The notes: generated by a model not told the origin, from the letters alone. A DNA stretch of 64,000 nt from Chloroflexota bacterium (GCA_009840165.1 VXOG01000036.1:1-64000); one strand, 5' to 3'; numbered from the stretch's first letter, positions 33,344-45,198 are shown. Translations and numbers: made by a program.

Positions 33344-33595
33344 TTGACGATGATGGCAAGAATACCTCTAATACTGGAGCCACAGCCCGAAGGCGGTTAC
33401 ACCGTCACCTCCCCGTTGCTGCCGGAGCTGATAACCGAAGGCGACACCATCCCGGAGTGCCTGGTTAACGTAGAGGACGCCTTTGCTGCGGTAGTGGAAA
33501 TCTATGAGGACCGAGGGCGTCCGTTGCCCGACGGCATTTACGCGGACGACCCTAACGGCCCGGTGTCCGTTGAGGCTCTCGTTTCCATCCGATGA
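33344..33595 (+). CDS. HicB-like antitoxin
   Basis: An 83-residue protein of HicB type: RIPLILEPQPEGGYTVTSPLLPELITEGDTIPECLVNVEDAF. Its stop overlaps the HicA start by four bases (ATGA). Probable antitoxin and autorepressor. Confidence 0.85.
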   Translation: MTMMARIPLILEPQPEGGYTVTSPLLPELITEGDTIPECLVNVEDAFAAVVEIYEDRGRPLPDGIYADDPNGPVSVEALVSIR

Positions 33596-33804
33596 GATAT
33601 CGGGAAGCCGTCCGCAAACTTTCGCGGCTGGGGCGTTATGAAGTTACGAGGCGGGGCGGTGGTTCTCACCGAAAGTGGTTTAACCCACACGCGCAAACGG
33701 ACGCCATATTGCCGGATTGGGGCGGGCGCGATCTCAGAATCGGAACCCTGTGCTCAGCAATCAGGCAGTTGGGCTTGGATTGGCAAGAGTTTCTAGATTC
33801 ATAA
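33592..33804 (+). CDS. HicA-like toxin
   Basis: A 70-residue basic HicA toxin with RRGGGSHRKWF (catalytic-His motif) near residue 23 and DLRIGTLCSAIRQLGL. mRNA cleavage is the family activity. It lies 19 bases ahead of the McrB-like gene. Confidence 0.85.
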   Translation: MRYREAVRKLSRLGRYEVTRRGGGSHRKWFNPHAQTDAILPDWGGRDLRIGTLCSAIRQLGLDWQEFLDS

Positions 33805-33823
33805 TCAGAAGTAGAGAGTAGCC

Positions 33824-35635
33824 ATGGGTAGCAGACGAACCGGAAACGGCGAAGAGAAAGTGTACGAAGCTGCTACGTTGTGGGTTGACCGTGCGCTGAA
33901 GGCCGACGATTCGCTGTTTATGCCGGGCAAGGCGATCTGGACACGCCAGAATTTAGCGGAATTGCGCGAGCGGTTTCTGGACAGGCCAGACGAATCAGGC
34001 AACGGTTTCTACGAGAAGTTGCGCGGGCAACTTGCCGGCAGCCCGCCAGAAATCTACCACCTGATGGCAGAGGTGCTATACGTTCACTTTCTTATCATCC
34101 ACCAAAGTGCTGCAAGAATTGATACAAAAGCAGACGGGATTAATCGAGTACTGGGATGGTCTTCAGAACCGGCATCTATCCCTGTAGATCTTGTTGCCGG
34201 CCTTTCGCCGGGAATCGCCCATCCCGGACAATTCTTCCAGCGTAGGCGTGACCTACAGCTAGGTTTCATCATCGAACTGGTTGAGCGGTTGAAGGAGCAG
34301 GATGTCGCGGTGCGCACCGATCTGCTCAATGACCCTTGGATGTTTAAAACCTTTTCTGAGAACCTTGATTTCCGCAGCAACTTACTATCTGGAGTCAACG
34401 CTGCCTACGGTGTAAGAGCGCAGCGGTACGCAATTTATCACCTTCTATTTCCCGACACTTTCGAAGGAACCGTCTCAAACGAGCATATGAATCGCATCGC
34501 TACACGATTCTCGCATCTGATCGAAAACACAACGACTGACATTGACAGAACTCTACAAGATATACGCGCGCGACTAGAAGAATACTATGGAAGACGCATC
34601 AGTTTTTATGAGGACGAAATCCGGCGTCAATGGGATGTCAGGTACAAATACGATCCCGAAGCGTTTCCTGATGGCAATTCTGGAAGTGTGACTGTAGGGA
34701 ATCAGGTGCCCAATGAGAGGGTTGACCTCACTGCACTCTCCGACGAACTCTACTTGCCCTCCGAATTCCTTGAAGAAATCAACACACTATTGGAAGACAA
34801 AAAGCAGGTCATCTTCCAGGGCCCGCCCGGTACCGGCAAAACCTATGTCGCCCGGAAACTGGCAGAGCATATCGCCGGCTCGAAAGACCGGGTTACGCTG
34901 GTGCAATTCCACCCGTCATACGATTACGTGGACTTTGTGCAGGGCTATCGTCCTGCTCCGATGGACAACGGTCAGCCCGGTTTCAAGTTGCTGGACGGGC
35001 CACTGCTGCAAGCAGCCAAGCAAGCAGAGGGCGAAAGCGACGCCAAGCATTTCCTCATCATTGATGAAATCAACCGGGGCAATGTGGCCAAGGTGTTCGG
35101 AGAGTTGTATTTCCTGCTGGAGTACCGGGACGACAATATCCGCCTCCAATACCACGTTGGGCACGATGAACGCTTCATACTGCCCAGAAACCTGTACATC
35201 ATAGGCACGATGAACACCGCCGACCGCTCCATCGCCCTCGTTGACTTGGCCCTGCGCCGCCGGTTCTACTTTGTGGAGTTTCATCCGAATAAGTGGCCCA
35301 TAGAGGGTTTGCTCCGCCGGTATCTCGAAAAGAATCCGCCAGCAGCGGATTGGGACGTCGCCAGTCTGGTTGACCGGGCGAACGCGCTGCTGAGCGATGA
35401 ACCGAACGCCGCCATAGGGCCGAGCCACTTTATGAAACCGGGTCTTGACGAGGCCACTGTCGAACGCATCTGGAAGTATGGCGTCCTGCCCTATATTGAG
35501 GAACGGCTATTCGGGCAGGACGATGGCCGCTTGGCGGATTTTGACTTGGCTAAGTTGCGACAAACCGCCACCGCGAACGGTGCAAACGGTGACCAGAACG
35601 GCAACTACAGCGGTAACGATGCGTCGTCCGATTAA
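33824..35635 (+). CDS. mcrB: McrB-like AAA+ GTPase of a type IV restriction system
   Basis: A 603-residue protein. Residues 1-315 are an N-terminal domain not recognised as the E. coli methyl-cytosine reader. The motor starts with GPPGTGKTYV, then LIIDEINRGNVAKVFGELYFLLEYR (Walker B) and the McrB signature IIGTMNTADRSI. GTP-dependent translocation along DNA drives the McrC nuclease. A low-complexity Asn/Gly tail overlaps the mcrC start by 17 bases. The divergent N-terminus likely sets a different recognition target. Confidence 0.87.
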   Translation: MGSRRTGNGEEKVYEAATLWVDRALKADDSLFMPGKAIWTRQNLAELRERFLDRPDESGNGFYEKLRGQLAGSPPEIYHLMAEVLYVHFLIIHQSAARIDTKADGINRVLGWSSEPASIPVDLVAGLSPGIAHPGQFFQRRRDLQLGFIIELVERLKEQDVAVRTDLLNDPWMFKTFSENLDFRSNLLSGVNAAYGVRAQRYAIYHLLFPDTFEGTVSNEHMNRIATRFSHLIENTTTDIDRTLQDIRARLEEYYGRRISFYEDEIRRQWDVRYKYDPEAFPDGNSGSVTVGNQVPNERVDLTALSDELYLPSEFLEEINTLLEDKKQVIFQGPPGTGKTYVARKLAEHIAGSKDRVTLVQFHPSYDYVDFVQGYRPAPMDNGQPGFKLLDGPLLQAAKQAEGESDAKHFLIIDEINRGNVAKVFGELYFLLEYRDDNIRLQYHVGHDERFILPRNLYIIGTMNTADRSIALVDLALRRRFYFVEFHPNKWPIEGLLRRYLEKNPPAADWDVASLVDRANALLSDEPNAAIGPSHFMKPGLDEATVERIWKYGVLPYIEERLFGQDDGRLADFDLAKLRQTATANGANGDQNGNYSGNDASSD

Positions 35636-36833
35636 CCTGCGGGAATACCAACGCGGTGGCCCGTATCAGCTTTCCTCCGAGGAACGCGACGCGCTGCGTC
35701 GTATAGCATCGGTCGTCGTTGAACCTGCCGAAGGGCTGGATGGCGAGTATATTCTGACTCCGCAGTCCACCATCGGCGCCGTTACAGTCGGCGACTTGTC
35801 GGTGCTCATCGAGCCGAAAATCGAAATCAGTCAGGTGCTGGCCCTGGCTTGTTATGCTATTGGAAACGGAACCGTAAAGTTTCAGACGAAAGATTTCGGT
35901 TTCCACCAGGAAGACGCGCTGCACGACTTTCTGGCCATCGCCCTGGCGTTTCAAGCCCGCAAAGCCTTCGCCCGCGGCCTGCTGCATGGCTACCGGACTG
36001 AGGAAGAGGCCCTGTACACCGTGCGGGGGCGCATCCGGTTTGATGAGCAGTTGCGGCGTCGGTTCGGCATCCCGCTGCCCGTCGAGGTGCGGTACGACGA
36101 GTTCACCGATGACGTTCTGCCCAACCAATTGGTCAAGGCGGCGGCCTATCGGTTGGGCCGTACCCGGTTCCGTTCCGCCCGGGCGCGGCGGGAATTGGGC
36201 TGGCTGGCGGCGATGCTGGAAGAGGTGTCGTTGGTCGAGTTCCTGCCCACCAATGTTCCGGCGGTGCGCTACGACCGGCTGAACGAACACTACCGGAACG
36301 TGGTGGAACTGTCCCGGCTGATCCTTCGGCACGGCGCGTTTGAGTCCGGCCGGGGCGCGGTTCGCGCCTCCGGGTTCCTGATGGACATGAACGTGGTGTT
36401 CCAGGAATTTGTGACCGCGGCGTTGCGGGAAAAGTTGGGCCTTTCACCGGCGGTATTCGGCGAAAAGACCATCTCAAGCCTTGACGACGGAGGCCGCATC
36501 CACTTGCGCCCTGATCTGACCTGGTGGGATGGCCGCTCCTGCGTATTCGTCGGCGACGCCAAGTACAAGAAAATCACGCACGCCAGCGTCCCCAACGCCG
36601 ACCTGTACCAACTGCTGGCCTATGCCACCGCGCTTGACCTGCCCGGTGGCCTGTTGATTTACGCACAAGGCGAGGACGAGCCCCGCGAATATAGCGTCAG
36701 GCACGCCGGCAAACGGCTCGAGGTAGCAGCCCTCGACATCTCCGGCGCACTGGAGGAAACGCTGGCGCGCGTCAAGAGTCTGTCGGAGAGGGTCAGGCTC
36801 TTCCGACTCCCCAGGCAATCCCGTCTCCCTTGA
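35619..36833 (+). CDS. mcrC: McrC-like restriction endonuclease subunit
   Basis: A 404-residue protein starting MRRPINLREYQ. The N-terminal McrC-like part has VLIEPKI and VRYDEFTDDVLPNQLVKAA; the C-terminal PD-(D/E)XK core is RPDLTWW followed by FVGDAKYKK, with catalytic Asp, Asp and Lys. It pairs with McrB to cleave modified DNA. Its last codons run into a repeat hairpin (36820-36843), so the original end may have been altered. Confidence 0.87.
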   Translation: MRRPINLREYQRGGPYQLSSEERDALRRIASVVVEPAEGLDGEYILTPQSTIGAVTVGDLSVLIEPKIEISQVLALACYAIGNGTVKFQTKDFGFHQEDALHDFLAIALAFQARKAFARGLLHGYRTEEEALYTVRGRIRFDEQLRRRFGIPLPVEVRYDEFTDDVLPNQLVKAAAYRLGRTRFRSARARRELGWLAAMLEEVSLVEFLPTNVPAVRYDRLNEHYRNVVELSRLILRHGAFESGRGAVRASGFLMDMNVVFQEFVTAALREKLGLSPAVFGEKTISSLDDGGRIHLRPDLTWWDGRSCVFVGDAKYKKITHASVPNADLYQLLAYATALDLPGGLLIYAQGEDEPREYSVRHAGKRLEVAALDISGALEETLARVKSLSERVRLFRLPRQSRLP

Positions 36834-36873
36834 TGGGAGCGGGTTAGAGCCCGCCCCGTACTTGATACGGGGC
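36820..36873. repeat. two consecutive hairpins at the mcrC end
   Basis: CCCGTCTCCC-TTGAT-GGGAGCGGG (36820-36843; a 9-bp stem with mismatches) is followed by GCCCCGTA-CTTGA-TACGGGGC (36853-36873, perfect 8-bp stem). The first matches the element at 13278-13300. No U-run follows, so intrinsic termination is weak. Confidence 0.6.
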
Positions 36874-36928
36874 CTGATTCTGACGATGACTTTGAAAAGA
36901 CCCTATCCACTGCCACTTCCTCCTTGCC

Positions 36929-36937
36929 TGCTATACT
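36929..36937 (+). promoter_or_regulatory. extended -10 (TGCTATACT), leaderless start for PaREP1 copy 5
   Basis: TGC-TATACT ends eight bases before the ATG at 36945, so the transcript would begin at about the start codon. No ribosome site is visible. Confidence 0.45.
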
Positions 36938-36944
36938 GAATACC

Positions 36945-37298
36945 ATGACCACCTTGACCTACCAGCAATCCAGCCAGCGGTTCATGGCGCAGGCCCGAGC
37001 GGAACTGGCCCAGGGCGACCTGCAACAGGCGTCGGAAAAGGGCTGGGGCGCCGTCACCCAACTGCTCAAAGCCATCGCTGACCGGCGAGGATGGGAGCAT
37101 AATCGCCACCGCCACTACCTCAGGATAATCAGCCGGTTGCGCGCCGAGACCGGCGACGGCGACATCCGCCGCCTGTTCGGCGTAGCCAGCGCGCTGCACG
37201 AGAACTTCTACGAAAACGAGATGGAGTACGCTGACGTAGCCGACGGCTTGGAGGATGTGGAGGCTCTGCTGTTCAAGTTACGCCCACTGGCCGGCTGA
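36945..37298 (+). CDS. PaREP1-like family protein (copy 5)
   Basis: A 117-residue member with SQRFMAQARAELAQGDLQQA, SEKGWGAVTQLLKAIADRRGW, NRHRHYLRII and LHENFYENEMEY. It is most like copy 1. It closes the PaREP1-HicBA-McrBC-PaREP1 island; the flanking members could mark the island boundaries. Confidence 0.62.
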   Translation: MTTLTYQQSSQRFMAQARAELAQGDLQQASEKGWGAVTQLLKAIADRRGWEHNRHRHYLRIISRLRAETGDGDIRRLFGVASALHENFYENEMEYADVADGLEDVEALLFKLRPLAG

Positions 37299-37735
37299 AA
37301 GGGCGCGCGATCCCGCCGCAAGAGCCGTTGCTGACACACCTGCGCATCATGCGCTTCAGCAACTGACCCCCATTCCTGAAAATCCTCTAATCTCGGTAAT
37401 CCTGATTCCGACAATCACTACCATCCCAACACCGTCCCCAAATCCTCTCACCGGCCCGCCAAAACCATCAATGCACCCCCAAAACTGGCCCAATCCGCCA
37501 CTATTTACCCCCACGTCTCACCTTTCATCCCTACTCAAATAACCGGAAATGAGCGGAAATGACCGGGTTTCTCCAAAATTCTCTGCTATCCCAATCCAAT
37601 CCCTAATCCTGTCCATCCTGCCGCAGGTCCGACTCTGGCGGTTTCATCCATGCAAAAACTCCCTAACCCGGTTCAGACCGATCATCGAAAGGCCCTGGGA
37701 GAGGGTTATCACGGCCAAGAGCGAATGACTCCGGG
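37299..37735. other. 437-base gene-free region with repeated AATCC and GGAAATGA words
   Basis: No gene is seen. The plus strand is C-rich and G-poor for about 250 bases and repeats AATCC at least seven times, ending in a block of the form AATCCCTAATCCTGTCCATCCTG split across positions 37595-37620. GGAAATGA occurs at 37545-37552 and 37555-37562, a 10-base period, related to the repeats at 18046-18130. It is probably decayed or repeat DNA between the island and the MFS gene. Confidence 0.5.
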
Positions 37736-37744
37736 TGCTATAAT
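37736..37744 (+). promoter_or_regulatory. extended -10 (TGCTATAAT), leaderless start for the MFS gene
   Basis: TGC-TATAAT ends nine bases ahead of the ATG at 37753, so the transcript would start at the ATG. It is the best match to the extended -10 consensus in the window. Confidence 0.55.
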
Positions 37745-37752
37745 CAGCCGCC

Positions 37753-39072
37753 ATGCGCGCGCTGCAAACCCGGACGGCCCGGGCGATGCCCTTCTACTAC
37801 GGCTGGATCATACTGGGCCTGTCGGGAGTTGTGTCGTACTCGGCCCGCCCGCTGATGTCGGTGGCGGTGCTGACGGTATTTGTCGTGCCCATGTCGGAAC
37901 AGTTCGGGTGGACGCGCGCGGAGTTCTCCGGAGCGGTGAGCCTGGGCGGCTTGTTGGCGGCGGTGGTCTCGCCCATGGTGGGGTTGGTGCTGGACCGATA
38001 CGGGTCGGGAATGGTGGTCGGCATATTCTCCGCAATCGCCGGAGGGTGCGCGGTCGCGCTGGGCGCGGTGACGCAGATCTGGATGTTCTACGTGGTGTAC
38101 GTGCCGGGTCGCATGGCGTTCTCCGGCCCGCTGGAGCTGGGAACGTCGGTGGCGGTGAGCAACTGGTTCGTGCGGCGGCGTCCCTTCGCCCTGGCCCTGA
38201 ACCACGTAACCCAGGGTTCGGGACTGGCGATCATGCCGCTGGTGGCGCAGGCGATCATCGGGGCCTGGGGCTGGGACGTGGCCTGGTACTCGCTGGGCAT
38301 CTGGACGCTGGCGGTGGGCGTGATCCCTGCCATGCTTCTGATGGCGCGGCGTCCCGAGGATCTGGGACTGGAGCCGGACGGTGGAGCGGGTTCGGGGCGG
38401 CGGGAGTCCGCCTCCGTCGGATCAGGCCGGCGTCCACAGTCTGCCGACGACGAGATCAACTTCACGCTACGACAGTGCATGAGAATACGGTCGTTCTGGC
38501 TGATGATACTGTTTGCCTTCGCCGGGTTCATCGTGCAGGCGGGGGTGTCGCTGCACATGGTGCCGCACCTGGTGGACCAGGGGGTGCCGGCGTCGGTGGC
38601 GGTGTGGACGGCCAGTACGTTTGCCATATCGCAGGTGCCGTCCAGCGTTTTGTTTTCGGCGATGGCACAGTGGGTTCCGGCGCGCTTTGTGATGGCGACG
38701 TCCGGGCTGGTGGTGGCCACCGGGGCCATCACCACGGCGTTCGCCAGCGAAATCGCGCTGGGCGTGGCCGGGGCGTTCATCCTGGGGTTCGGCGTCGGTG
38801 GACTGCACACCGTCAGCCGGCTGACGTGGGCGGACTACTTTGGGCGGCTGCACCTGGGGGCGATACGGGCGTGGGGGTTGGCGGCGCAAGTAGGCGGGCA
38901 GGCGCTGGGTCCCACGGCAGGCGGCCTGGTAGTGGACCGCTACGGCACCTACCTGGGGGCGTTCCTCGCCTTCGGCATCAACCTGGCGGTAGTCTCGCTG
39001 CTGATGCTTACAGCGACGCGGCCGGGACGGGATGCGGCCAGCGGCGGGGAGAGGATAGAGGCCGGCGATTAG
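37753..39072 (+). CDS. major facilitator superfamily transporter (OFA-like)
   Basis: A 439-residue membrane protein with about 12 hydrophobic segments. The first helix follows FYYGWIILGLSGVV, and GLVLDRYGSGMVVG is the loop 2-3 motif. A charged, Gly-rich central loop (about residues 205-240) separates the two halves, as in MFS. The substrate, probably a small organic acid, is unknown. It ends in a TTAG shared with the stop of the next gene. Confidence 0.85.
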   Translation: MRALQTRTARAMPFYYGWIILGLSGVVSYSARPLMSVAVLTVFVVPMSEQFGWTRAEFSGAVSLGGLLAAVVSPMVGLVLDRYGSGMVVGIFSAIAGGCAVALGAVTQIWMFYVVYVPGRMAFSGPLELGTSVAVSNWFVRRRPFALALNHVTQGSGLAIMPLVAQAIIGAWGWDVAWYSLGIWTLAVGVIPAMLLMARRPEDLGLEPDGGAGSGRRESASVGSGRRPQSADDEINFTLRQCMRIRSFWLMILFAFAGFIVQAGVSLHMVPHLVDQGVPASVAVWTASTFAISQVPSSVLFSAMAQWVPARFVMATSGLVVATGAITTAFASEIALGVAGAFILGFGVGGLHTVSRLTWADYFGRLHLGAIRAWGLAAQVGGQALGPTAGGLVVDRYGTYLGAFLAFGINLAVVSLLMLTATRPGRDAASGGERIEAGD

Positions 39073-39710
39073 CGGAAGAGGCGGGAGAGCCAGCGGAGGA
39101 AGGTTTGAGTTAACTGACCGGTGATGGACAGATCGCCGAAACCGATTGCTTGCCCCATAAGTCGGGGATCCGCTAATGTGGCTAGCCAAGCATGAACCTG
39201 CGCCCGGATGGTTTTGCCGGGGGCAAATTTTCGGTGGGACGTAGGGATGCCATCGATGTATTGCTGCGAGAGTGGCCACACCGGATCGTTGGTGGGGATC
39301 ATATCGGCGACGAAGTTTTCCAGTTCGCCATCTGCTGAGTTGTTGGGCATGAGCCAGATGCCTATGCGAGGACCGCCGACACCGGGGTCTCCGGCGATAA
39401 TGGTGCCGTTGGGATCGGGCGAATCTGGCAGACGGATAGGACGTGCGGCCCTGGAGAACTCGCCGCGCACGCGCAACCAAGTCTGGCGCACATTGTCGTC
39501 TGAGTCCATCACGAAGCCCACGGCTGGTCTATCAGGGGTGTCGATGTGTCCGTGGATGCTGCCGAGTACATTGTCGATGCCTTCGTAATCTTGGATGCCG
39601 AAGGCCAGCGATGGATCGCTGCGTTCCGAAAGGTGCCTGACTACGTGCAGGTCGGTTTTGCCCTCTACCACCAACAACGAGTCAGACGGGCCAGGACGGG
39701 GTATGATCAT
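39069..39710 (-). CDS. TOPRIM-like protein (DUF3226), partner of the ATPase at 39713
   Basis: A 213-residue protein. LLVVEGKTDLHVV near residue 12 is the TOPRIM glutamate motif, and GFVMDSDDN near residue 67 the DxD motif. The gene starts two bases after the ATPase stop. A TOPRIM nuclease plus OLD-like ATPase is the layout of several anti-phage systems. Confidence 0.8.
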   Translation of the reverse strand: MIIPRPGPSDSLLVVEGKTDLHVVRHLSERSDPSLAFGIQDYEGIDNVLGSIHGHIDTPDRPAVGFVMDSDDNVRQTWLRVRGEFSRAARPIRLPDSPDPNGTIIAGDPGVGGPRIGIWLMPNNSADGELENFVADMIPTNDPVWPLSQQYIDGIPTSHRKFAPGKTIRAQVHAWLATLADPRLMGQAIGFGDLSITGQLTQTFLRWLSRLFR

Positions 39711-39712
39711 TG

Positions 39713-40801
39713 TCAGCGCGCCTCTATCCCGTATTTGACTATCGAATCCAAACGGGACTCGTCGTAGGTGATGGCCCGCAGCCCAATCGGGACGCGTTCG
39801 ATGCGCACCAGCAGGCCCTCCACCTCCTCAAGTTCGTTGGCGGCCTGGGCAAACCCCTTGACGCAGTCCCAACTGTGGGTGGTGGCCAGCACCTGCACGT
39901 TGTTGCGCTCCGCCGTCTGCAACACCATCTTCCAGAACTTGGGCTGGATGGTGTGGTGGATGCCATTTTCGGCCTCGTCGATGAGCAGAAAGCCGTTGGT
40001 ACTCTTGGCAAGGGCGAGGGCAACCGCGTAGGTGCGTAAAGCGCCGTCGCCCAGGGTGCGCAATGGAACTTGATAGTCCTTGCCTTGAACCTTCGCCGTC
40101 ATTCGACGAGGTTGGGTTATTCCGTTGCCGGTAGGAGTTCCTAATGCCGCAACACGCTCAACCTGGGCGTCAGTGATCAAGTTAAGCGCATCAAGGGCTT
40201 GGTCTTCGTGCGATGTTAGGGCAACTTCGCTCCAAAAGCGTTCGACCATCGCATCGCTTGGCCCATCGGGTCCCAAAACGTTGAATGGAACCGCGGGAGG
40301 GGGAGAGGAACCATTGACGGTGTTAGAAGGGTAAATTGTGGAATTCCCGACTCGCGCGACCAAAGCCGGCTTCGCTCCTTTCACGAAATCGTCAGGCTCT
40401 ATCTTCACGGGTTCATCTGACTGCAACCTGACACCGGATTGCCAACCTATTCGTAATGTGTCGGTTGTTGACGAAGAACCAATCAAGACTTCAATCTCAG
40501 TTGAACTGCGACGATCAGTGAAGAGCGCATACCAGTCAATAACGGTGTTTTGCTCACCTTGACGATCAATCGTGTTGAGTGTGTCTCCGCGCTGAGACAA
40601 AACATCCTCAAGGACTTGTAACCGTCCGCGCCCCGCCCAAACTCGCACCGCATCCAACACCGTCGTCTTGCCGACGCCGTTCTTCCCCGCCAGCAGCGTC
40701 ACGCGACCCAACCGCGGTATCGTAAGCTCGTCGATGCCGCGGAAGTTCTTGATGACCAGGCTGGGCAGGTGCAGGGATTGGTCGGGCTGTGCGTTGGGCA
40801 T
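39713..40801 (-). CDS. OLD/RecF-like AAA ATPase of a third ATPase cassette
   Basis: A 362-residue protein: VTLLAGKNGVGKTTVLDAVRVWAGRG near residue 34 (Walker A), VPLRTLGDGALRTYAVALAL (signature region), GFLLIDEAENGIHH (Walker B) and LATTHSWDCVKGF. It differs in sequence and C-terminus from the two DUF4276-linked ATPases, so this cassette arose separately. Confidence 0.82.
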   Translation of the reverse strand: MPNAQPDQSLHLPSLVIKNFRGIDELTIPRLGRVTLLAGKNGVGKTTVLDAVRVWAGRGRLQVLEDVLSQRGDTLNTIDRQGEQNTVIDWYALFTDRRSSTEIEVLIGSSSTTDTLRIGWQSGVRLQSDEPVKIEPDDFVKGAKPALVARVGNSTIYPSNTVNGSSPPPAVPFNVLGPDGPSDAMVERFWSEVALTSHEDQALDALNLITDAQVERVAALGTPTGNGITQPRRMTAKVQGKDYQVPLRTLGDGALRTYAVALALAKSTNGFLLIDEAENGIHHTIQPKFWKMVLQTAERNNVQVLATTHSWDCVKGFAQAANELEEVEGLLVRIERVPIGLRAITYDESRLDSIVKYGIEAR

Positions 40802-40847
40802 GGGATACCATCCTTCGACAGGCTCAGGATGAGCGGTTTCAGGGCGC

Positions 40848-43889
<3,042 letters not shown>

Positions 43890-43900
43890 GGAGGGCCTTC

Positions 43901-44308
43901 TTACATTAGGATGGTGAAACCGGCCTGGGTGAAGTGGTGGTCGTTGGTTAGGGCTTCCCGGATGCCGTAGGCTTGCATGAGCTGGAAGCTGGCGCAATCC
44001 ACGAAGCCCCACTCCTGATCAGGTCGGGAGTTGTACAAATCGACGGCGTTCCAGAATTGTTCGGAGGATTGAGGTGCTACTTTCACGTTGGTAGTGTGCT
44101 CAAAACCCCTGATCAAATTCACGGCTGCCAACCGCCCCTGCGCTCCATATCCGGACATAAAGTTCAACGTCTCCGCAAGGACCATCTCACTGGTCAGTAT
44201 CCGACGGCTTGAGTATTCTCGATATAGAAGCCGCGCCACTTCGTGCCAAGCGTCCCTTGGGTTCAGAAAGGCAATCCAGAAGCAGGCATCGGCGAAAATT
44301 TCACGCAT
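43901..44308 (-). CDS. PIN-domain toxin
   Basis: A 135-residue PIN protein: [17 protein letters not shown] (first Asp), [12 protein letters not shown] and [27 protein letters not shown] with the later acidic residues. It overlaps the start of the upstream partner by one base. Probable RNase toxin. Confidence 0.85.
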   Translation of the reverse strand: MREIFADACFWIAFLNPRDAWHEVARLLYREYSSRRILTSEMVLAETLNFMSGYGAQGRLAAVNLIRGFEHTTNVKVAPQSSEQFWNAVDLYNSRPDQEWGFVDCASFQLMQAYGIREALTNDHHFTQAGFTILM

Positions 44309-44727
44309 CAGTCATCCACTTTGGGCCGACCGTATAGGTAGTGATGCATATTTTTAGCACCGTCGGTAGGCACGTTGTCCCAAGTTTCCTGAGGATATTT
44401 TTTGTGAATCTCGTTGAGAATATGCAGCAACGTAGGCATCTCCGGGTCTTCCGGTGGCAATACTCGCTCCGTTTTTTTCAAGTCAATACTGACAATTCGC
44501 TTCAGTCGGTCGTCGGCGAAATCTCCTTCACCGACGATTTTGAGTGCGAATTCACCCCGACGATGCAGGCTCTCCAAGGCTTCCCACTGCGAGCCCATAA
44601 AGTCAGCCCGCACTGTGGAGCCGTCTTCCAGCAGTAGTTTGTAGGAACCGTTGCGACCCGGATCCAGCTCCATGGACTGGACCTCGGCGACTATTTCCAC
44701 GGGGTAATGTCCGGTCTTTTGCGGCAT
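44308..44727 (-). CDS. putative antitoxin of the PIN pair
   Basis: A 139-residue protein that matches no standard antitoxin family by eye: VEIVAEVQSMELDPGRNGSYKLLLEDGSTVRADFM at the start, then KLLLEDGSTV and a polar tail. It is longer than most PIN partners. The one-base overlap with the PIN gene suggests a toxin-antitoxin unit. Function unproven. Confidence 0.55.
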   Translation of the reverse strand: MPQKTGHYPVEIVAEVQSMELDPGRNGSYKLLLEDGSTVRADFMGSQWEALESLHRRGEFALKIVGEGDFADDRLKRIVSIDLKKTERVLPPEDPEMPTLLHILNEIHKKYPQETWDNVPTDGAKNMHHYLYGRPKVDD

Positions 44728-44754
44728 GGCGGGCCGTCCTTAGAGGGCAGGTTG

Positions 44755-45198
44755 CTACTCCAATTCTACCAGGGGGTCGTTGGCGTTGACAGAATCGAGG
44801 GGCTGGACGAAGACGGTTTTCACCACGCCGTCCCGATGGGCCAGGATGCTCTGCTCCATCTTCATGGCCTCCACTACGCACACCTCGTCGCCGGCGGATA
44901 CGGCATCTCCGGGGCGAACCAGGATGGACATTACCCGGCCCGGCATGGGCGAACGCAGGATGTCGTCGTTGATTGGGGCGCCGGATGGGGAAGCGACGGA
45001 CCCTGATGGAGCGGGGGCTTCCGGTACTGCCAGGCCGCCAGTGGGCCGGCCCCGGCGAGGGGGAGTCGAGCCGGATGCGGCCTCGACCTCAACCTCAAAA
45101 ACCTCGCCGTCAACGGTGACCTGAACGGGGGATTGGGTCAGGTCGCCAACCTCAACGGTGTACCACTGTTCGCCGATGCGTACTCTGATGGTCGTCAA
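44755..45198 (-). CDS. biotin carboxyl carrier-like protein
   Basis: A 147-residue protein from a TTG at 45198, one base after the accC stop. A C-terminal biotinyl/lipoyl domain has CVVEAMKMEQSI, with the biotinyl lysine between two Met. An N-terminal beta-rich part (VTVDGEVFEVEVE) and a Pro/Ser linker precede it. It pairs with the carboxylase gene upstream as acetyl- or propionyl-CoA carboxylase-type subunits; no carboxyltransferase gene is in the window. Confidence 0.85.
   Translation of the reverse strand: MTTIRVRIGEQWYTVEVGDLTQSPVQVTVDGEVFEVEVEAASGSTPPRRGRPTGGLAVPEAPAPSGSVASPSGAPINDDILRSPMPGRVMSILVRPGDAVSAGDEVCVVEAMKMEQSILAHRDGVVKTVFVQPLDSVNANDPLVELE

Noticed and set aside
37650..39113. 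487-codon frame overlapping the MFS gene
   Set aside because: Out of frame with the MFS transporter and full of Gly/Arg runs; the transporter frame has hydrophobic helices and a promoter.
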